Shown: piece by piece, positions 1 to 7,560 of the stretch | Layout of the letters: each line of letters starts with the position of its first letter | Numbering within the stretch: the stretch's first letter is position 1 | NCBI GenBank assembly: GCA_024638385.1 | Contig: JAHEKJ010000034.1 | Location: forward strand, 1-32,451 | DNA: 32,451 bases | Reading direction: 5' to 3' | DNA from: Gammaproteobacteria bacterium | GTDB lineage: Bacteria; Pseudomonadota; Gammaproteobacteria; GCA-001735895 | Notes under the pieces: model-generated | Databases searched by the model: none | Told to the model about the DNA's origin: nothing | What the model saw: the letters and a program-made list of their open reading frames with translations, nothing else | Position numbers and translations under genes: made by a program

Positions 1-560
1 CCGCCTACGCGCTGGCGTGGATGGATTTTCCCGGCCGCGCGCTGCTGATCGCCGCGGTCGTCGGCCTGCTGGTCGTGCCATTGCAACTCGCGCTGATTCC
101 GCTGCTGCAGCTGCACAACGAGGTCGGCATCGGCAAGGGTTACCTCGGCGCCTGGCTCGCGCATACGGGGTTCGGCATGCCACTGGCGATCTATTTATTG
201 CGCAATTATATGGTCGGCTTGCCACGCGACATCATCGAGAACGCCAAGGTCGACGGCGCGACCGAGTTTCAGATCTTCGCCAGGATCATCCTGCCGCTCA
301 GTTTCCCGGCGCTGGCGTCGTTCGCGATCTTCCAGTTCCTGTGGACCTGGAACGACCTGCTCGTCGCCCTCGTGTTTCTCGGCACCGACGACCAGACCCT
401 GGTTTTGACCGGACGGCTGGTCAACCTGCTCGGTTCGCGTGGCGGCCAGTGGGAAATCCTGGCGACCTCGGCTTTCGTCTCGATCGTCGTGCCGCTGGTC
501 GTGTTCTTCACGATGCAGCGCTTCCTCGTGCGCGGCCTGCTCGCCGGTTCGGTGAAATGA
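1..560 (+). CDS. aglG: CUT1 sugar ABC transporter permease, AglG-like (5' truncated)
   Basis: C-terminal part of an inner-membrane permease of a carbohydrate ABC importer. The frame is open to the left edge (first whole codon at 3), so the true start lies outside. Several hydrophobic segments are visible, together with the cytoplasmic EAA loop (DGATEFQIFARIILP, bases about 255-297) that docks the ATPase. The tail, with LGSRGG, WEILATSAF and FLVRGLLAGSVK, closely recalls AglG of the rhizobial alpha-glucoside transporter from memory of that family. The next gene is an AglK-like ATPase 85 bases downstream, which supports a common operon. The identification as a CUT1 MalG-type permease is secure. 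The alpha-glucoside assignment is an inference, because the binding protein and the other permease lie outside the window. Confidence 0.85.
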   Translation, partial: AYALAWMDFPGRALLIAAVVGLLVVPLQLALIPLLQLHNEVGIGKGYLGAWLAHTGFGMPLAIYLLRNYMVGLPRDIIENAKVDGATEFQIFARIILPLSFPALASFAIFQFLWTWNDLLVALVFLGTDDQTLVLTGRLVNLLGSRGGQWEILATSAFVSIVVPLVVFFTMQRFLVRGLLAGSVK

Positions 561-608
561 TCGAGCTCGCGCAAGCGGCCCCGATCGATTGCGCGCGGTC
601 CGTCCGTC

Positions 609-625
609 GTAATCGAAATAATTAC
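609..625. promoter_or_regulatory. GTAA-N9-TTAC palindrome upstream of the aglK-like gene
   Basis: A 17-base inverted repeat (arms GTAAT and ATTAC around a 7-base centre) lies in the 85-base gap, ending 20 bases before the ATPase start codon. It is AT-rich in a GC-rich setting. A very similar 17-mer occurs at 27081-27097 upstream of the anhydrofructose reductase gene, matching at 13 of 17 positions. The position would suit a repressor operator. The binding protein is unknown and not recognisable in the window. Confidence 0.4.
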
Positions 626-645
626 TTCAAAGAGTAGTAGTCGAC

Positions 646-1761
646 ATGGCTCAAATTACCCTTCACGACGTCTTCAAATCCTACGGCCCGGTCGAAGTGC
701 TGCGGGACATCGATCTCGAAATCGAAGCCGGCGAATTCGTCGTTTTCGTCGGGCCGTCGGGCTGTGGCAAGTCGACCCTGTTGCGCATGGTCGCCGGTCT
801 CGAAACCATTACCTCCGGCAGGCTCGAGATCGACGGCATGGTCATGAACGACGTGCCGCCGGCGCAGCGCGGCATCGCGATGGTGTTCCAGACCTACGCG
901 CTCTACCCGCACATGACGGTCGCCGACAACATGAGCTTTTCGCTGCAAATCGCCGGCATGAGCAAAACGGAAATCGAGAAGGCGGTCAGGCAGGCCGCGG
1001 AGGTCCTGCAACTCGACCATCTGCTCGATCGCCTGCCGAAGGAGTTGTCCGGCGGCCAGCGCCAGCGTGTCGCGATCGGCCGCGCGATCGTGCGCAATCC
1101 GGCGGTCTTCCTGTTCGACGAGCCGCTGTCGAACCTCGACGCGGCGCTGCGGGTACAGACCCGGATCGAGATCGCCAAGCTGCACGAGAGCCTCAAGGCG
1201 AGCATGATCTACGTCACCCACGACCAGGTCGAGGCGATGACGCTGGCGGACAAGATCGTGTTGCTCAACGCCGGGCCGGCGGTGCAGCGCGACGGCAGCA
1301 TCGCCCAGGTCGGCCCGCCGCTCGAGCTTTATCACAACCCGGTCAACCGCTTCGTCGCCGGTTTCATCGGCTCACCGAAAATGAACTTCATCCCGGGCGA
1401 GCTGGTCTCCGCCGACGAACAATCGGCGACGGTGCGCCTGTCCAATGGCGGCGTCGTTCACGCCGCAGTCGACGCGCGCGCGGCCAGGGCCGGCGATCCG
1501 GTCGAACTCGGCATCCGGCCGGAGCACTTCGGTGACGAAGGCGCCGAGGGCGACGTGCTCGAGGGCAAGGTCGTCTACGTCGAGCGGCTCGGCGAGGCCT
1601 CGTATCTCTACCTCGAGGTCCTCGGCAACGACGACCTGATCACGGCGCGCAACGAGGGCGACACGCAGGCCAATCCCGGCGACAACGTCGGCCTCAATCT
1701 GCCGGCGCAGCATTGCCACCTGTTCGACGCCGACGGGCGCGCCTTCCCACGGAAGGCCTAG
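646..1761 (+). CDS. aglK: CUT1 sugar ABC transporter ATPase, AglK/UgpC/MalK type
   Basis: ATP-hydrolysing subunit, 371 residues, the normal MalK-family length. Walker [10 protein letters not shown] is at residues 36-44, the Q-loop near 82, signature LSGGQ at 134-138, Walker B VFLFDEP at 154-160 and the switch histidine at 192. A C-terminal OB-fold/TOBE regulatory domain follows from about residue 235, beginning after the family motif [10 protein letters not shown] short extra segment (PAVQRDGS, about residues 211-218) sits before the QVG motif compared with shorter family members. ATPases of this type energise alpha-glucoside, maltose or related disaccharide import and are sometimes shared between permeases. 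The start follows a weak ribosome-binding sequence (AAGAG). Which sugar is carried is inferred only from the upstream AglG-like permease; alpha-glucosidase (aglA), which separates aglG and aglK in Sinorhizobium, is absent here. Confidence 0.9.
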   Translation: MAQITLHDVFKSYGPVEVLRDIDLEIEAGEFVVFVGPSGCGKSTLLRMVAGLETITSGRLEIDGMVMNDVPPAQRGIAMVFQTYALYPHMTVADNMSFSLQIAGMSKTEIEKAVRQAAEVLQLDHLLDRLPKELSGGQRQRVAIGRAIVRNPAVFLFDEPLSNLDAALRVQTRIEIAKLHESLKASMIYVTHDQVEAMTLADKIVLLNAGPAVQRDGSIAQVGPPLELYHNPVNRFVAGFIGSPKMNFIPGELVSADEQSATVRLSNGGVVHAAVDARAARAGDPVELGIRPEHFGDEGAEGDVLEGKVVYVERLGEASYLYLEVLGNDDLITARNEGDTQANPGDNVGLNLPAQHCHLFDADGRAFPRKA

Positions 1762-1801
1762 CCCGGACAACTCGCGAAGGCAATACCGGCCGACGGTAGA
1801 C

Positions 1802-1836
1802 AGCGGCTCGAGCCGCTATCCGGCAAACGGCCGGAT
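1802..1836. terminator. possible bidirectional terminator between convergent genes
   Basis: The 99-base gap between the converging aglK-like and frcK genes holds a perfect 16-base palindrome (AGCGGCTC arm and its complement, 1802-1817). A second stem follows directly (ATCCGG 1818-1823 with CCGGAT 1831-1836, 7-base loop). No clear T-run follows on either strand, so intrinsic termination is plausible but not proven. Confidence 0.35.
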
Positions 1837-1860
1837 TCGGATACTTCTATTGGAATCGGT

Positions 1861-2814
1861 TTACTCGCCGGTCGGCAATGACCAGGCCTCGAGATCGGCG
1901 CGAGTCGGCAAGTCGGCGCCGCGGCGCGAGCAGGTGATCGCCGCGGCGCGCGCGGCCAAATCGAGCAGCGCGTCGACGCCATCACGGTCGAGGTCGCGCA
2001 GGGCCTGGCGCAGGTCGCCGGCCGCCTGCAACTGCGCCAGCATCGTCGCCTGGAAGGTGTCGCCCGCGCCGACGGTATCGACGACCTTCGATTTCGGCGG
2101 CGTCACGCGGGTCGTCAGGCCATCCTGCTTCCACGCGTTGACCGCGTCGCCGCCGTCGGTCACGACGACCAGCTCGACGCCGGCCGCGATCCAGTCGGTG
2201 GCGCGTTTCTCCGGGGCCTCGCCCGGGTAGAGCGCTTCGAGGTCCTCGGTGCTGATCTTGAGCAGGTCGGCGCGCGCGGCATATTCGGCGACGCGTTCGC
2301 GCCAGACGTCGAGATCCGGCTCGACCATCGTGCGCACGTTCGGATCCACCGAGACGAAGCGCTCGCCGGCGTCGCGGAGCAGTTGCGCAAACGCGTTGGC
2401 AACCGGTTTGACCACCAGCGAGTAGGAGCCGAAGTGCATCCCGTCGATGTCCGCGGTCAGCGGCGGCAGCTTTTTACGCTTGACGTTGCAATCGGCCGAG
2501 CCGAGGCCGTAGAACATGTAGGCCGGCACGCCCTCGGCGTCGAGGCCGACGAGGCTTAACGTGGTGCGCCGCCCCGAGCGAATCAGAAACCTCGTATCGA
2601 CCCCCTCGCGCTCGAGCGCCGCGGCCAGGCGCACGCCGAGCATATCGCGCGAGATGCCGGTCAGCAGCGCGCTCTTGCCGCCGAGTCGCGAAATCCCGAC
2701 CGCGACGTTGAACGGCGAACCGCCGATGCGCGCATCGAAACGCAGCGTGCCGTCGTCGTCCTCGCAGTCGAGGAACATGTCGTAAAGAGCTTCCCCGCAG
2801 ATCAACAGCGTCAT
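1861..2814 (-). CDS. frcK: PfkB-family sugar kinase, fructokinase FrcK
   Basis: ATP-dependent cytoplasmic kinase of 317 residues, expected to phosphorylate fructose after import. It begins MTLLICGEALYDMF, has the ribokinase-family N-terminal glycine motif GGSPFNVAVG near residue 33, and the C-terminal anion-hole signature DTVGAGDTF, in which Asp is the catalytic base. The ATG at 2814 overlaps the TGA of the ATPase gene by 4 bases (ATGA), giving translational coupling and fixing the start; the open frame continues far upstream but only as a shadow of the ATPase gene. The order frcB-frcC-frcA-frcK is that of the described Sinorhizobium meliloti fructose operon. Another hexose or 2-keto sugar kinase activity is possible. 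Confidence 0.88.
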   Translation of the reverse strand: MTLLICGEALYDMFLDCEDDDGTLRFDARIGGSPFNVAVGISRLGGKSALLTGISRDMLGVRLAAALEREGVDTRFLIRSGRRTTLSLVGLDAEGVPAYMFYGLGSADCNVKRKKLPPLTADIDGMHFGSYSLVVKPVANAFAQLLRDAGERFVSVDPNVRTMVEPDLDVWRERVAEYAARADLLKISTEDLEALYPGEAPEKRATDWIAAGVELVVVTDGGDAVNAWKQDGLTTRVTPPKSKVVDTVGAGDTFQATMLAQLQAAGDLRQALRDLDRDGVDALLDLAARAAAITCSRRGADLPTRADLEAWSLPTGE

Positions 2815-3596
2815 GTCATTGTCCCCTCGGGTGGTTGCATCGCGCCGGTCATGATCGCGACCGCATCGGACATCGAAATGGCCTTGGGGTCGACGATGCA
2901 GGCGCGGCGGCCGAGCCGATGAATGTGAATGCGATCGGCAACCTCGAACACGTGCGGCATGTTGTGCGAGATCAGCACGATCGGCAGGCCGCGTTGCTTG
3001 ACGTCGAGGATCAGGTCGAGCACGCGGCGGCTTTCCTTGACGCCGAGCGCGGCGGTCGGCTCGTCCATGATCACGACCTTGGAGCCGAAGGCGGCGGCGC
3101 GCGCGACCGCGACGCCCTGGCGCTGGCCGCCGGACAGGGTCTCGACCGCCTGGTTGATGTTCTGGATCGTCATCAGGCCGAGCTCGGTGAGTTTTTCCCG
3201 CGCGATGCGCTCCATCTCGGCGTGATCGAGCATCTTGAGCGCCTTGCCGAGGAAGCCGGACATGCGAATCTCGCGCCCCATGAACAGGTTGTCGGTGATC
3301 GACAGCGCCGGCGACAGCGCCAGCGTCTGGTAGACGGTCTCGATGCCGGCCTCGCGCGCGTCCATCGGCTCGGCGAAATTGACGACCTGGCCTTCGAGGC
3401 GGATCTCGCCCTCGTCGACCTTGACCGCGCCGCACAGGGCCTTGATCAGCGACGACTTGCCGGCGCCGTTGTCGCCGATGACGGCGAGGATCTCGCCGGG
3501 ATAAAGATCGAAATCAGCATGATCGAGCGCCGTCACCCGGCCGTAGCGTTTGACCAGCCCGCGACCGGTCAGTATGGGTTCCTGTTGAGTATTCAT
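2811..3596 (-). CDS. frcA: CUT2 sugar ABC transporter ATPase FrcA
   Basis: Single-domain ATPase of 261 residues for a fructose/ribose-class importer. Walker [10 protein letters not shown] is at 41-49, signature LSGGQRQ at 154-160, Walker B VVIMDEP at 174-180, followed by TAALGV, and the switch His at 211. Most CUT2 ATPases (RbsA, XylG) carry two fused nucleotide-binding domains of about 500 residues; FrcA proteins are known half-size exceptions, presumably working as homodimers. The ATG at 3596 overlaps the permease stop (ATGA), which selects this start over upstream in-frame codons lying inside the permease gene. It lies between the permease and the kinase in a tightly coupled operon. Confidence 0.92.
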   Translation of the reverse strand: MNTQQEPILTGRGLVKRYGRVTALDHADFDLYPGEILAVIGDNGAGKSSLIKALCGAVKVDEGEIRLEGQVVNFAEPMDAREAGIETVYQTLALSPALSITDNLFMGREIRMSGFLGKALKMLDHAEMERIAREKLTELGLMTIQNINQAVETLSGGQRQGVAVARAAAFGSKVVIMDEPTAALGVKESRRVLDLILDVKQRGLPIVLISHNMPHVFEVADRIHIHRLGRRACIVDPKAISMSDAVAIMTGAMQPPEGTMT

Positions 3597-4675
3597 GATG
3601 CGAGCTTCCTGATCCACTGGTCGACACCGACCGCGATGATGATGAGCCAGCCGATGGCGAACACCTGCCACAGCACGTCCACGCCGGACAGGCGCAGCCC
3701 CGACTGGAATACGCCGACGATCAGCGCGCCGAACAACGGTCCGACGATCGAGCCGCGCCCGCCGAACAGCGAAATGCCGCCGATCACGACCGCGGTAATC
3801 GACTGCAGGTTGCCCTCGTAGAAGCTTTGCGGCGAAATCGAACCGACGCGTCCGATCGCGGCCCAGGCGCCGAGCGCGCAGATGAATCCGGCCAGCATGT
3901 AGACCTGGACCAGCGTGCGGTCGGTGCGGATACCGGACAGTTCCGCCGACTCCTTGTCGTCGCCGATGGCGTAGACGTGTCGCCCCCACGCGGTCTTGTT
4001 CAACAGGTACCAGAGGGTGGCGAAGATGAGCACCATCAGGATCGCGCCGTAGGTGAACTGGGCGTTGCCGACGGCGAAGTTTTCACCCCAGAGTTTGAGC
4101 AACGGTGCCTTGTCGTCGATGTCCTGGCTGCGAATCGATTGCGCCCCCGACAGCCACAGGTTGAGCGCAAAGAAGATATTCCAGGTCCCGAGCGTGACGA
4201 TGAACGGCGGCAGCTTGAAGCGGGTGACGAGCAGGCCGTTGGCGAGCCCGGCCAGCGTGCCCCCGCCAAACGCGACCAGCAGCGCGAGCGGCGCCGGCAC
4301 GCCCATCTTGACCGCGAGATTGCCCGCGATCACCGACATCAGCACCATGATCGCCGCGACCGACAGGTCGATCCCGGCGGTGATGATGACGAGGCTCTGC
4401 GCCGCGGCCAGAATGCCGATGATCGACACCTGCTGGATGATCAGCGACAGGTTGAAGGCCGAGAAAAAGCGCTCGCCGGCGACGATGCCGAACGCGAGCA
4501 GGCTGATCAGCAGCACGATGACCGGCACCATCGTCGGATTCTTGTGCAGGAAATGCTGCACCTTGTCGAGCAGCGTTTTTTCCTGGACCTCGAACGACGC
4601 GACCTGCTGGTCGGCCTGTTCCGCGGCTTTCTCGAATTCCGCCTTGTCGCCGCCCTTTTCGTTATCTGAACTCAT
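3593..4675 (-). CDS. frcC: CUT2 sugar ABC transporter permease FrcC
   Basis: Inner-membrane permease of 360 residues (BPD_transp_2 family). A hydrophilic, charged N-terminal extension of about 45 residues precedes a run of roughly eight to ten hydrophobic helices. Family hallmarks are AGIDLSV after the third helix region, LPPFIVTLGT, and the ATPase-contacting GGISLFGGRGS loop near the C-terminus. The length and the long polar N-terminus match rhizobial FrcC. It is separated from frcB by 137 bases containing a strong stem-loop and is coupled to frcA by a 4-base overlap. With FrcB and FrcA it should import fructose, and in Sinorhizobium the homologous system also accepts ribose and mannose. Confidence 0.92.
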   Translation of the reverse strand: MSSDNEKGGDKAEFEKAAEQADQQVASFEVQEKTLLDKVQHFLHKNPTMVPVIVLLISLLAFGIVAGERFFSAFNLSLIIQQVSIIGILAAAQSLVIITAGIDLSVAAIMVLMSVIAGNLAVKMGVPAPLALLVAFGGGTLAGLANGLLVTRFKLPPFIVTLGTWNIFFALNLWLSGAQSIRSQDIDDKAPLLKLWGENFAVGNAQFTYGAILMVLIFATLWYLLNKTAWGRHVYAIGDDKESAELSGIRTDRTLVQVYMLAGFICALGAWAAIGRVGSISPQSFYEGNLQSITAVVIGGISLFGGRGSIVGPLFGALIVGVFQSGLRLSGVDVLWQVFAIGWLIIIAVGVDQWIRKLAS

Positions 4676-4750
4676 GACATCTCCCCTGGTTGCGACTGCC
4701 GGCCCGCGACACCCGCTCGAACTACCGCTACGGCGCGATCTTTATTCGAA

Positions 4751-4775
4751 CCCGGGGAGCATCGCGCTCCCCGGG
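4751..4775 (-). promoter_or_regulatory. intercistronic stem-loop between frcB and frcC
   Basis: A perfect 10-base-pair inverted repeat (arms CCCGGGGAGC and GCTCCCCGGG) with a 5-base loop lies downstream of the frcB stop and upstream of the frcC start. In the direction of transcription it is followed by TTCGAATAAA and not by a T-run, so it is more likely a partial attenuator or a 3'-end stabiliser of a separate frcB message than a full terminator. Such elements raise binding-protein output relative to the permease. Confidence 0.7.
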
Positions 4776-4812
4776 GCGATGGGTGTGACCTACCCCCGAC
4801 AATACGGTCCGC

Positions 4813-5844
4813 TCAGCCCCAGCACTCCTTCAGGCCTTCTTTCGCGCTGATCGATTGAATCCCCGGTACCGGCTCGTCGGTGATCAGCTTGACCCCGGTG
4901 TCGTAAAAATCGAGACCCGGCGTGGTCTTCGGCTTGACGCCGTTTTCGGCCCAGTTCTTGATCGCCTCGATGCCCTTCGCCGCCATCAGCAGCGGAAACT
5001 GCATCGAGGTCGCGCCGATCACGTCTTCCTTGACGTTGCGCACGCCCGGGCAGCCGCCGTCGACCGACACGATCAGCACGTCTTTTTGCTTGCCGAACGC
5101 CTTCAGCGCCTCGTAGGCGCCCGCCGCGGCCGGCTCGTTGATCGTGTAGACCAGGTTGATGTTCGGATCGATCTGCATCAGGTTCTCCATCGCCTTGCGC
5201 CCGCCTTCCTCGTTGCCGTTGGTCACGTCGCTGCCGACGATGCGCGGGTCGGTCTCGTCGCCGATCCGTTTCGGATCCTTGATGTCGATGCCGAAGCCCT
5301 GCAGGAAACCGTTGTTGCGCAGGTAGTCGACCGACACCTGCGACGGGTTCAGGTCGAGGGTGGCGATCTTCGCGTTGGCCGCCCGGTCGCCGAGCTTGGC
5401 TTTCGCCCACTGGCCGATCAGCACGCCGGCCTTGAAGTTGTCGGTGGCGAAGGTCGCGTCGGCGACGTCTGCTGGCTCGAACGGCGTATCCAGCGCGATC
5501 ACGAGCAGCCCTGCGTCGCGCGCCTTTTTTATCACCGGCGTCAGCGCGCGCGAATCCGTCGGCGTGATCAGGATCCCCTTGGCGCCCGAGGCGATGCAGG
5601 TCTCGACCGCCACGACCTGGGTCTCGACGTCGCCGTCGAGCTTGCCGGCGAAGGTTTGCAGCTCGATGCCGTGCTGCTTGGCGCCGGCCAGCGCGCCTTC
5701 CTTCATCTTGACGAAGAACGGGTTGGTGTCGGTCTTGGTAATCAGGCATGCGCCGGTCGCGGCCTGCGCCGACGGCGACAGCGACATCACGCCGAGCGCG
5801 GCGGCACCGATTGCGGTAAATTTCAACTGGGTTGCGAGTTTCAC
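4813..5844 (-). CDS. frcB: periplasmic fructose-binding protein FrcB
   Basis: Solute-binding protein of 343 residues, Peripl_BP_4/ribose-binding-protein family. A classical Sec signal peptide (MKL followed by a hydrophobic core, ending PSAQA-AT near residue 28) directs it to the periplasm. The mature start [15 protein letters not shown] has the typical first strand and ligand-contact loop, and later landmarks are [15 protein letters not shown] and the hinge region [15 protein letters not shown]. Translation appears to start at GTG (5842-5844), as no ATG is suitably placed, with a GGAGAA ribosome-binding site 6 bases upstream. It is the first gene of the frcBCAK operon. Its leader contains a large GC-rich hairpin and palindromic candidate operators. 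The fructose ligand is inferred from operon synteny. Confidence 0.9.
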   Translation of the reverse strand: MKLATQLKFTAIGAAALGVMSLSPSAQAATGACLITKTDTNPFFVKMKEGALAGAKQHGIELQTFAGKLDGDVETQVVAVETCIASGAKGILITPTDSRALTPVIKKARDAGLLVIALDTPFEPADVADATFATDNFKAGVLIGQWAKAKLGDRAANAKIATLDLNPSQVSVDYLRNNGFLQGFGIDIKDPKRIGDETDPRIVGSDVTNGNEEGGRKAMENLMQIDPNINLVYTINEPAAAGAYEALKAFGKQKDVLIVSVDGGCPGVRNVKEDVIGATSMQFPLLMAAKGIEAIKNWAENGVKPKTTPGLDFYDTGVKLITDEPVPGIQSISAKEGLKECWG

Positions 5845-5884
5845 TTTTGCTTCTCCGATGGTTTGCTGGTTGTATCGAATTTCG

Positions 5885-5918
5885 GCCGTCGACGCGCGCC
5901 GCGCGGCGCGCGGACGGC
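5885..5918 (-). promoter_or_regulatory. GC-rich hairpin in the frcB leader
   Basis: A perfect 20-base palindrome made only of G and C occupies 5893-5912. It is extended by outer complementary arms GCCGTC (5885-5890) and GACGGC (5913-5918), with a 2-base bulge at 5891-5892. In mRNA it would form a stem of about 14 pairs ending roughly 40 bases before the frcB GTG. It is an unusually stable leader structure and could affect message stability or translation, or act as a DNA-binding site. Confidence 0.55.
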
Positions 5919-5937
5919 TATTCGATTCGGCCGGACT

Positions 5938-5990
5938 GAAATTTGATCAAAATTCCGGGCTCTTGTCGATAAATAAATCACTGTTATTTA
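5938..5990. promoter_or_regulatory. two palindromic candidate operators at the frcB promoter
   Basis: Site 1 (5938-5955) is an 18-base near-palindrome with 8 of 9 pairs matched, centred on GATC within TTTGATCAAA and with outer GAA/TTC. Site 2 (5970-5990) is TAAATAA-N7-TTATTTA, a perfect 7-base inverted repeat lying immediately downstream of the minus-strand TATAAT at 5994-5999. Both would be placed to block transcription initiation or elongation. No cognate regulator is adjacent. Confidence 0.45.
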
Positions 5991-6339
5991 CTAATTATAC
6001 CCTGGGCGCGCAATCTCCGCATGCTGAATTGCTGACTGATCGCTTGCCTCGTCCCCGGGCTGCCTTCGCGTCGGCTACCTTCTGTTTTATGCGGGGATGG
6101 TAACACGATTGCGGCGGATTGCAGCACCCGCGCGACCTCCAGACCCACGCCAACCATCCCGTCAGAATCCCCCGCGACCCGGGCACGCGGCGCCTGCATT
6201 CCGCCGCGATGTTCCCTATAATTCCAGCCAGGGGCGCGGCCGACGGCATCTCGGCAACCGTCGTGCCGGCAACCAGGGCGTGCGGACCGGCGGGGGATTC
6301 CGGCATGAACATCTTAAGACCAAGCATCCGGCGGCCGGC

Positions 6340-7560
6340 GTGAGCGCGCCGATCGTCGTCGTCGGCGCCGGCCAGGCCGCGGCGACCTTCGCCGTCCGCC
6401 ACGCCGCGCTCGGCAATCCGCAACCGGCCTTGCTACTGGGCGACGAATCCCATCCGCCGTACGAACGCCCGCCGCTGTCGAAGAAATTTCTCGTCGGCAA
6501 ACTCGAGCGCGAGCGGCTGCCGATCCGCCCGCAGGAATGGTATGACGCGCAGGGCATCGCGACCCGCTGGTCGACCCGCGTCGCGCGCATCGAGCGCGAC
6601 GCCCGCCAGGTCGTGACCGATGGCGGCGAGCGCATCGACTACGACAAGTTGTTGCTGTGTATCGGCGCCAGCGCGCGCGGCCTGCCGCGCGACATCGGCG
6701 GCGACCTGCCCGGCGTGTTCACGCTGCGCACGATCGCCGACGTCGAACGGCTGGCGCCGGAACTCAAACCCGGGCGCCGCCTGCTGATCGTCGGCGGCGG
6801 CTACATCGGCCTCGAGGTCGCCGCGTCGGCGCGCGGCCTCGGGCTCGACGTCACCATCGTCGAAATGGCCGAGCGCATCCTGCAGCGCATCGCCGCGGCG
6901 CCGACCTCGGACTACTTTCGCGAACTGCACCGCGCGCACGGCGTCGACCTGCGCGAATCCGCGCGCATGACGCGGCTGCTCGAGGCCGGCGGCCGCGTCG
7001 CCGGCGCCGAACTCGAGGGCGGCGAGACCCTGCTCGCCGACGTCGTCCTCGTCGGCATCGGCGCAAGCCCCAATACCGCGCTCGCCGAGGCCGCCGGGCT
7101 CGCCTGCGACAACGGCATCGTCGTCGACGAATGCTGCCGCACGGCCGATCCCGATATCTTCGCCGCCGGCGATTGCTGCAATTTTCCGCGCGACGGCGCG
7201 CGCGTGCGCCTCGAATCGGTGCAAAACGCCGCCGACCAGGGCGACCTGATCGCGCGCGTACTCGCCGGCGAGGATACGCGCTACGACGCGGTGCCGTGGT
7301 TCTGGTCGGATCAATACGATTGCATGCTGCAGATCGCCGGGCTCAACCTCGGCCATACCGACACGGTGGTCCGGCGCGATTCCGATCCCGGGGTCCGCTC
7401 GGTCTGGTATTACGCCGGCGATCGCCTGCTCGCGGTCGACGCGATCAACGACACCAGGGCCTACGTCTTCGGTCGCAAGCTGATCGAACTCGGCAAGCAT
7501 CCGCCGCCGGAAATCGTCGCCGCCCCAACAACCGACCTGAAGGCGCTGGTCAAGGGTTGA
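6340..7560 (+). CDS. FAD-dependent ferredoxin/rubredoxin reductase
   Basis: NAD(P)H-dependent flavoprotein of 406 residues that passes electrons to a small iron-sulfur carrier serving a Rieske oxygenase or cytochrome P450. The FAD dinucleotide fold starts at residue 4 (VVVGAGQAAA, 6-15), followed by PYERPPLSK. The NAD-binding GGGYIGLEVA is at 152-161 and the second FAD motif PDIFAAGD ends at Asp278. A C-terminal Reductase_C-like domain with WFWSDQYD and a conserved tail completes the usual BphA4/PuxA length. The start is taken as GTG at 6340 because the fold begins immediately after it; longer in-frame starts add a nonhomologous Arg-rich stretch. No ferredoxin or oxygenase partner lies beside it, so its physiological partner is unknown. 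Its stop codon directly abuts the opposing aldolase gene. Confidence 0.88.
   Translation: MSAPIVVVGAGQAAATFAVRHAALGNPQPALLLGDESHPPYERPPLSKKFLVGKLERERLPIRPQEWYDAQGIATRWSTRVARIERDARQVVTDGGERIDYDKLLLCIGASARGLPRDIGGDLPGVFTLRTIADVERLAPELKPGRRLLIVGGGYIGLEVAASARGLGLDVTIVEMAERILQRIAAAPTSDYFRELHRAHGVDLRESARMTRLLEAGGRVAGAELEGGETLLADVVLVGIGASPNTALAEAAGLACDNGIVVDECCRTADPDIFAAGDCCNFPRDGARVRLESVQNAADQGDLIARVLAGEDTRYDAVPWFWSDQYDCMLQIAGLNLGHTDTVVRRDSDPGVRSVWYYAGDRLLAVDAINDTRAYVFGRKLIELGKHPPPEIVAAPTTDLKALVKG

Larger units (their letters stand above)
5845..6339. promoter_or_regulatory. 495-base divergent control region between frcB and the reductase gene
   Basis: No convincing gene is visible here. The frcB-proximal side is AT-rich (about 5938-6000) and holds on the minus strand a perfect TATAAT (5994-5999), with no good -35 box at the usual spacing, plus two palindromes and a leader hairpin listed separately. 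The reductase-proximal side is GC-rich; a TATAAT at 6217-6222 on the plus strand (weak -35 CTGCAT at 6194-6199, 17-base spacer) is a candidate promoter for the reductase about 120 bases further on. Short reading frames here have compositionally biased sequence and no recognisable domains. Confidence 0.5.

Noticed and set aside
1861-3435. Extended 524-codon form of the frcK frame
   Set aside because: The N-terminal part is an out-of-frame reading of frcA; the ATGA overlap at 2811-2814 marks the real start.
6097-6339. N-terminal extension of the reductase to an upstream ATG
   Set aside because: The added 81 residues are Arg/Pro-rich and precede the FAD fold, which begins right after GTG 6340.
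6226-6339. Possible riboswitch in the reductase leader (several short complementary GC segments)
   Set aside because: Stems are only about 5 pairs and no known conserved riboswitch core could be matched.
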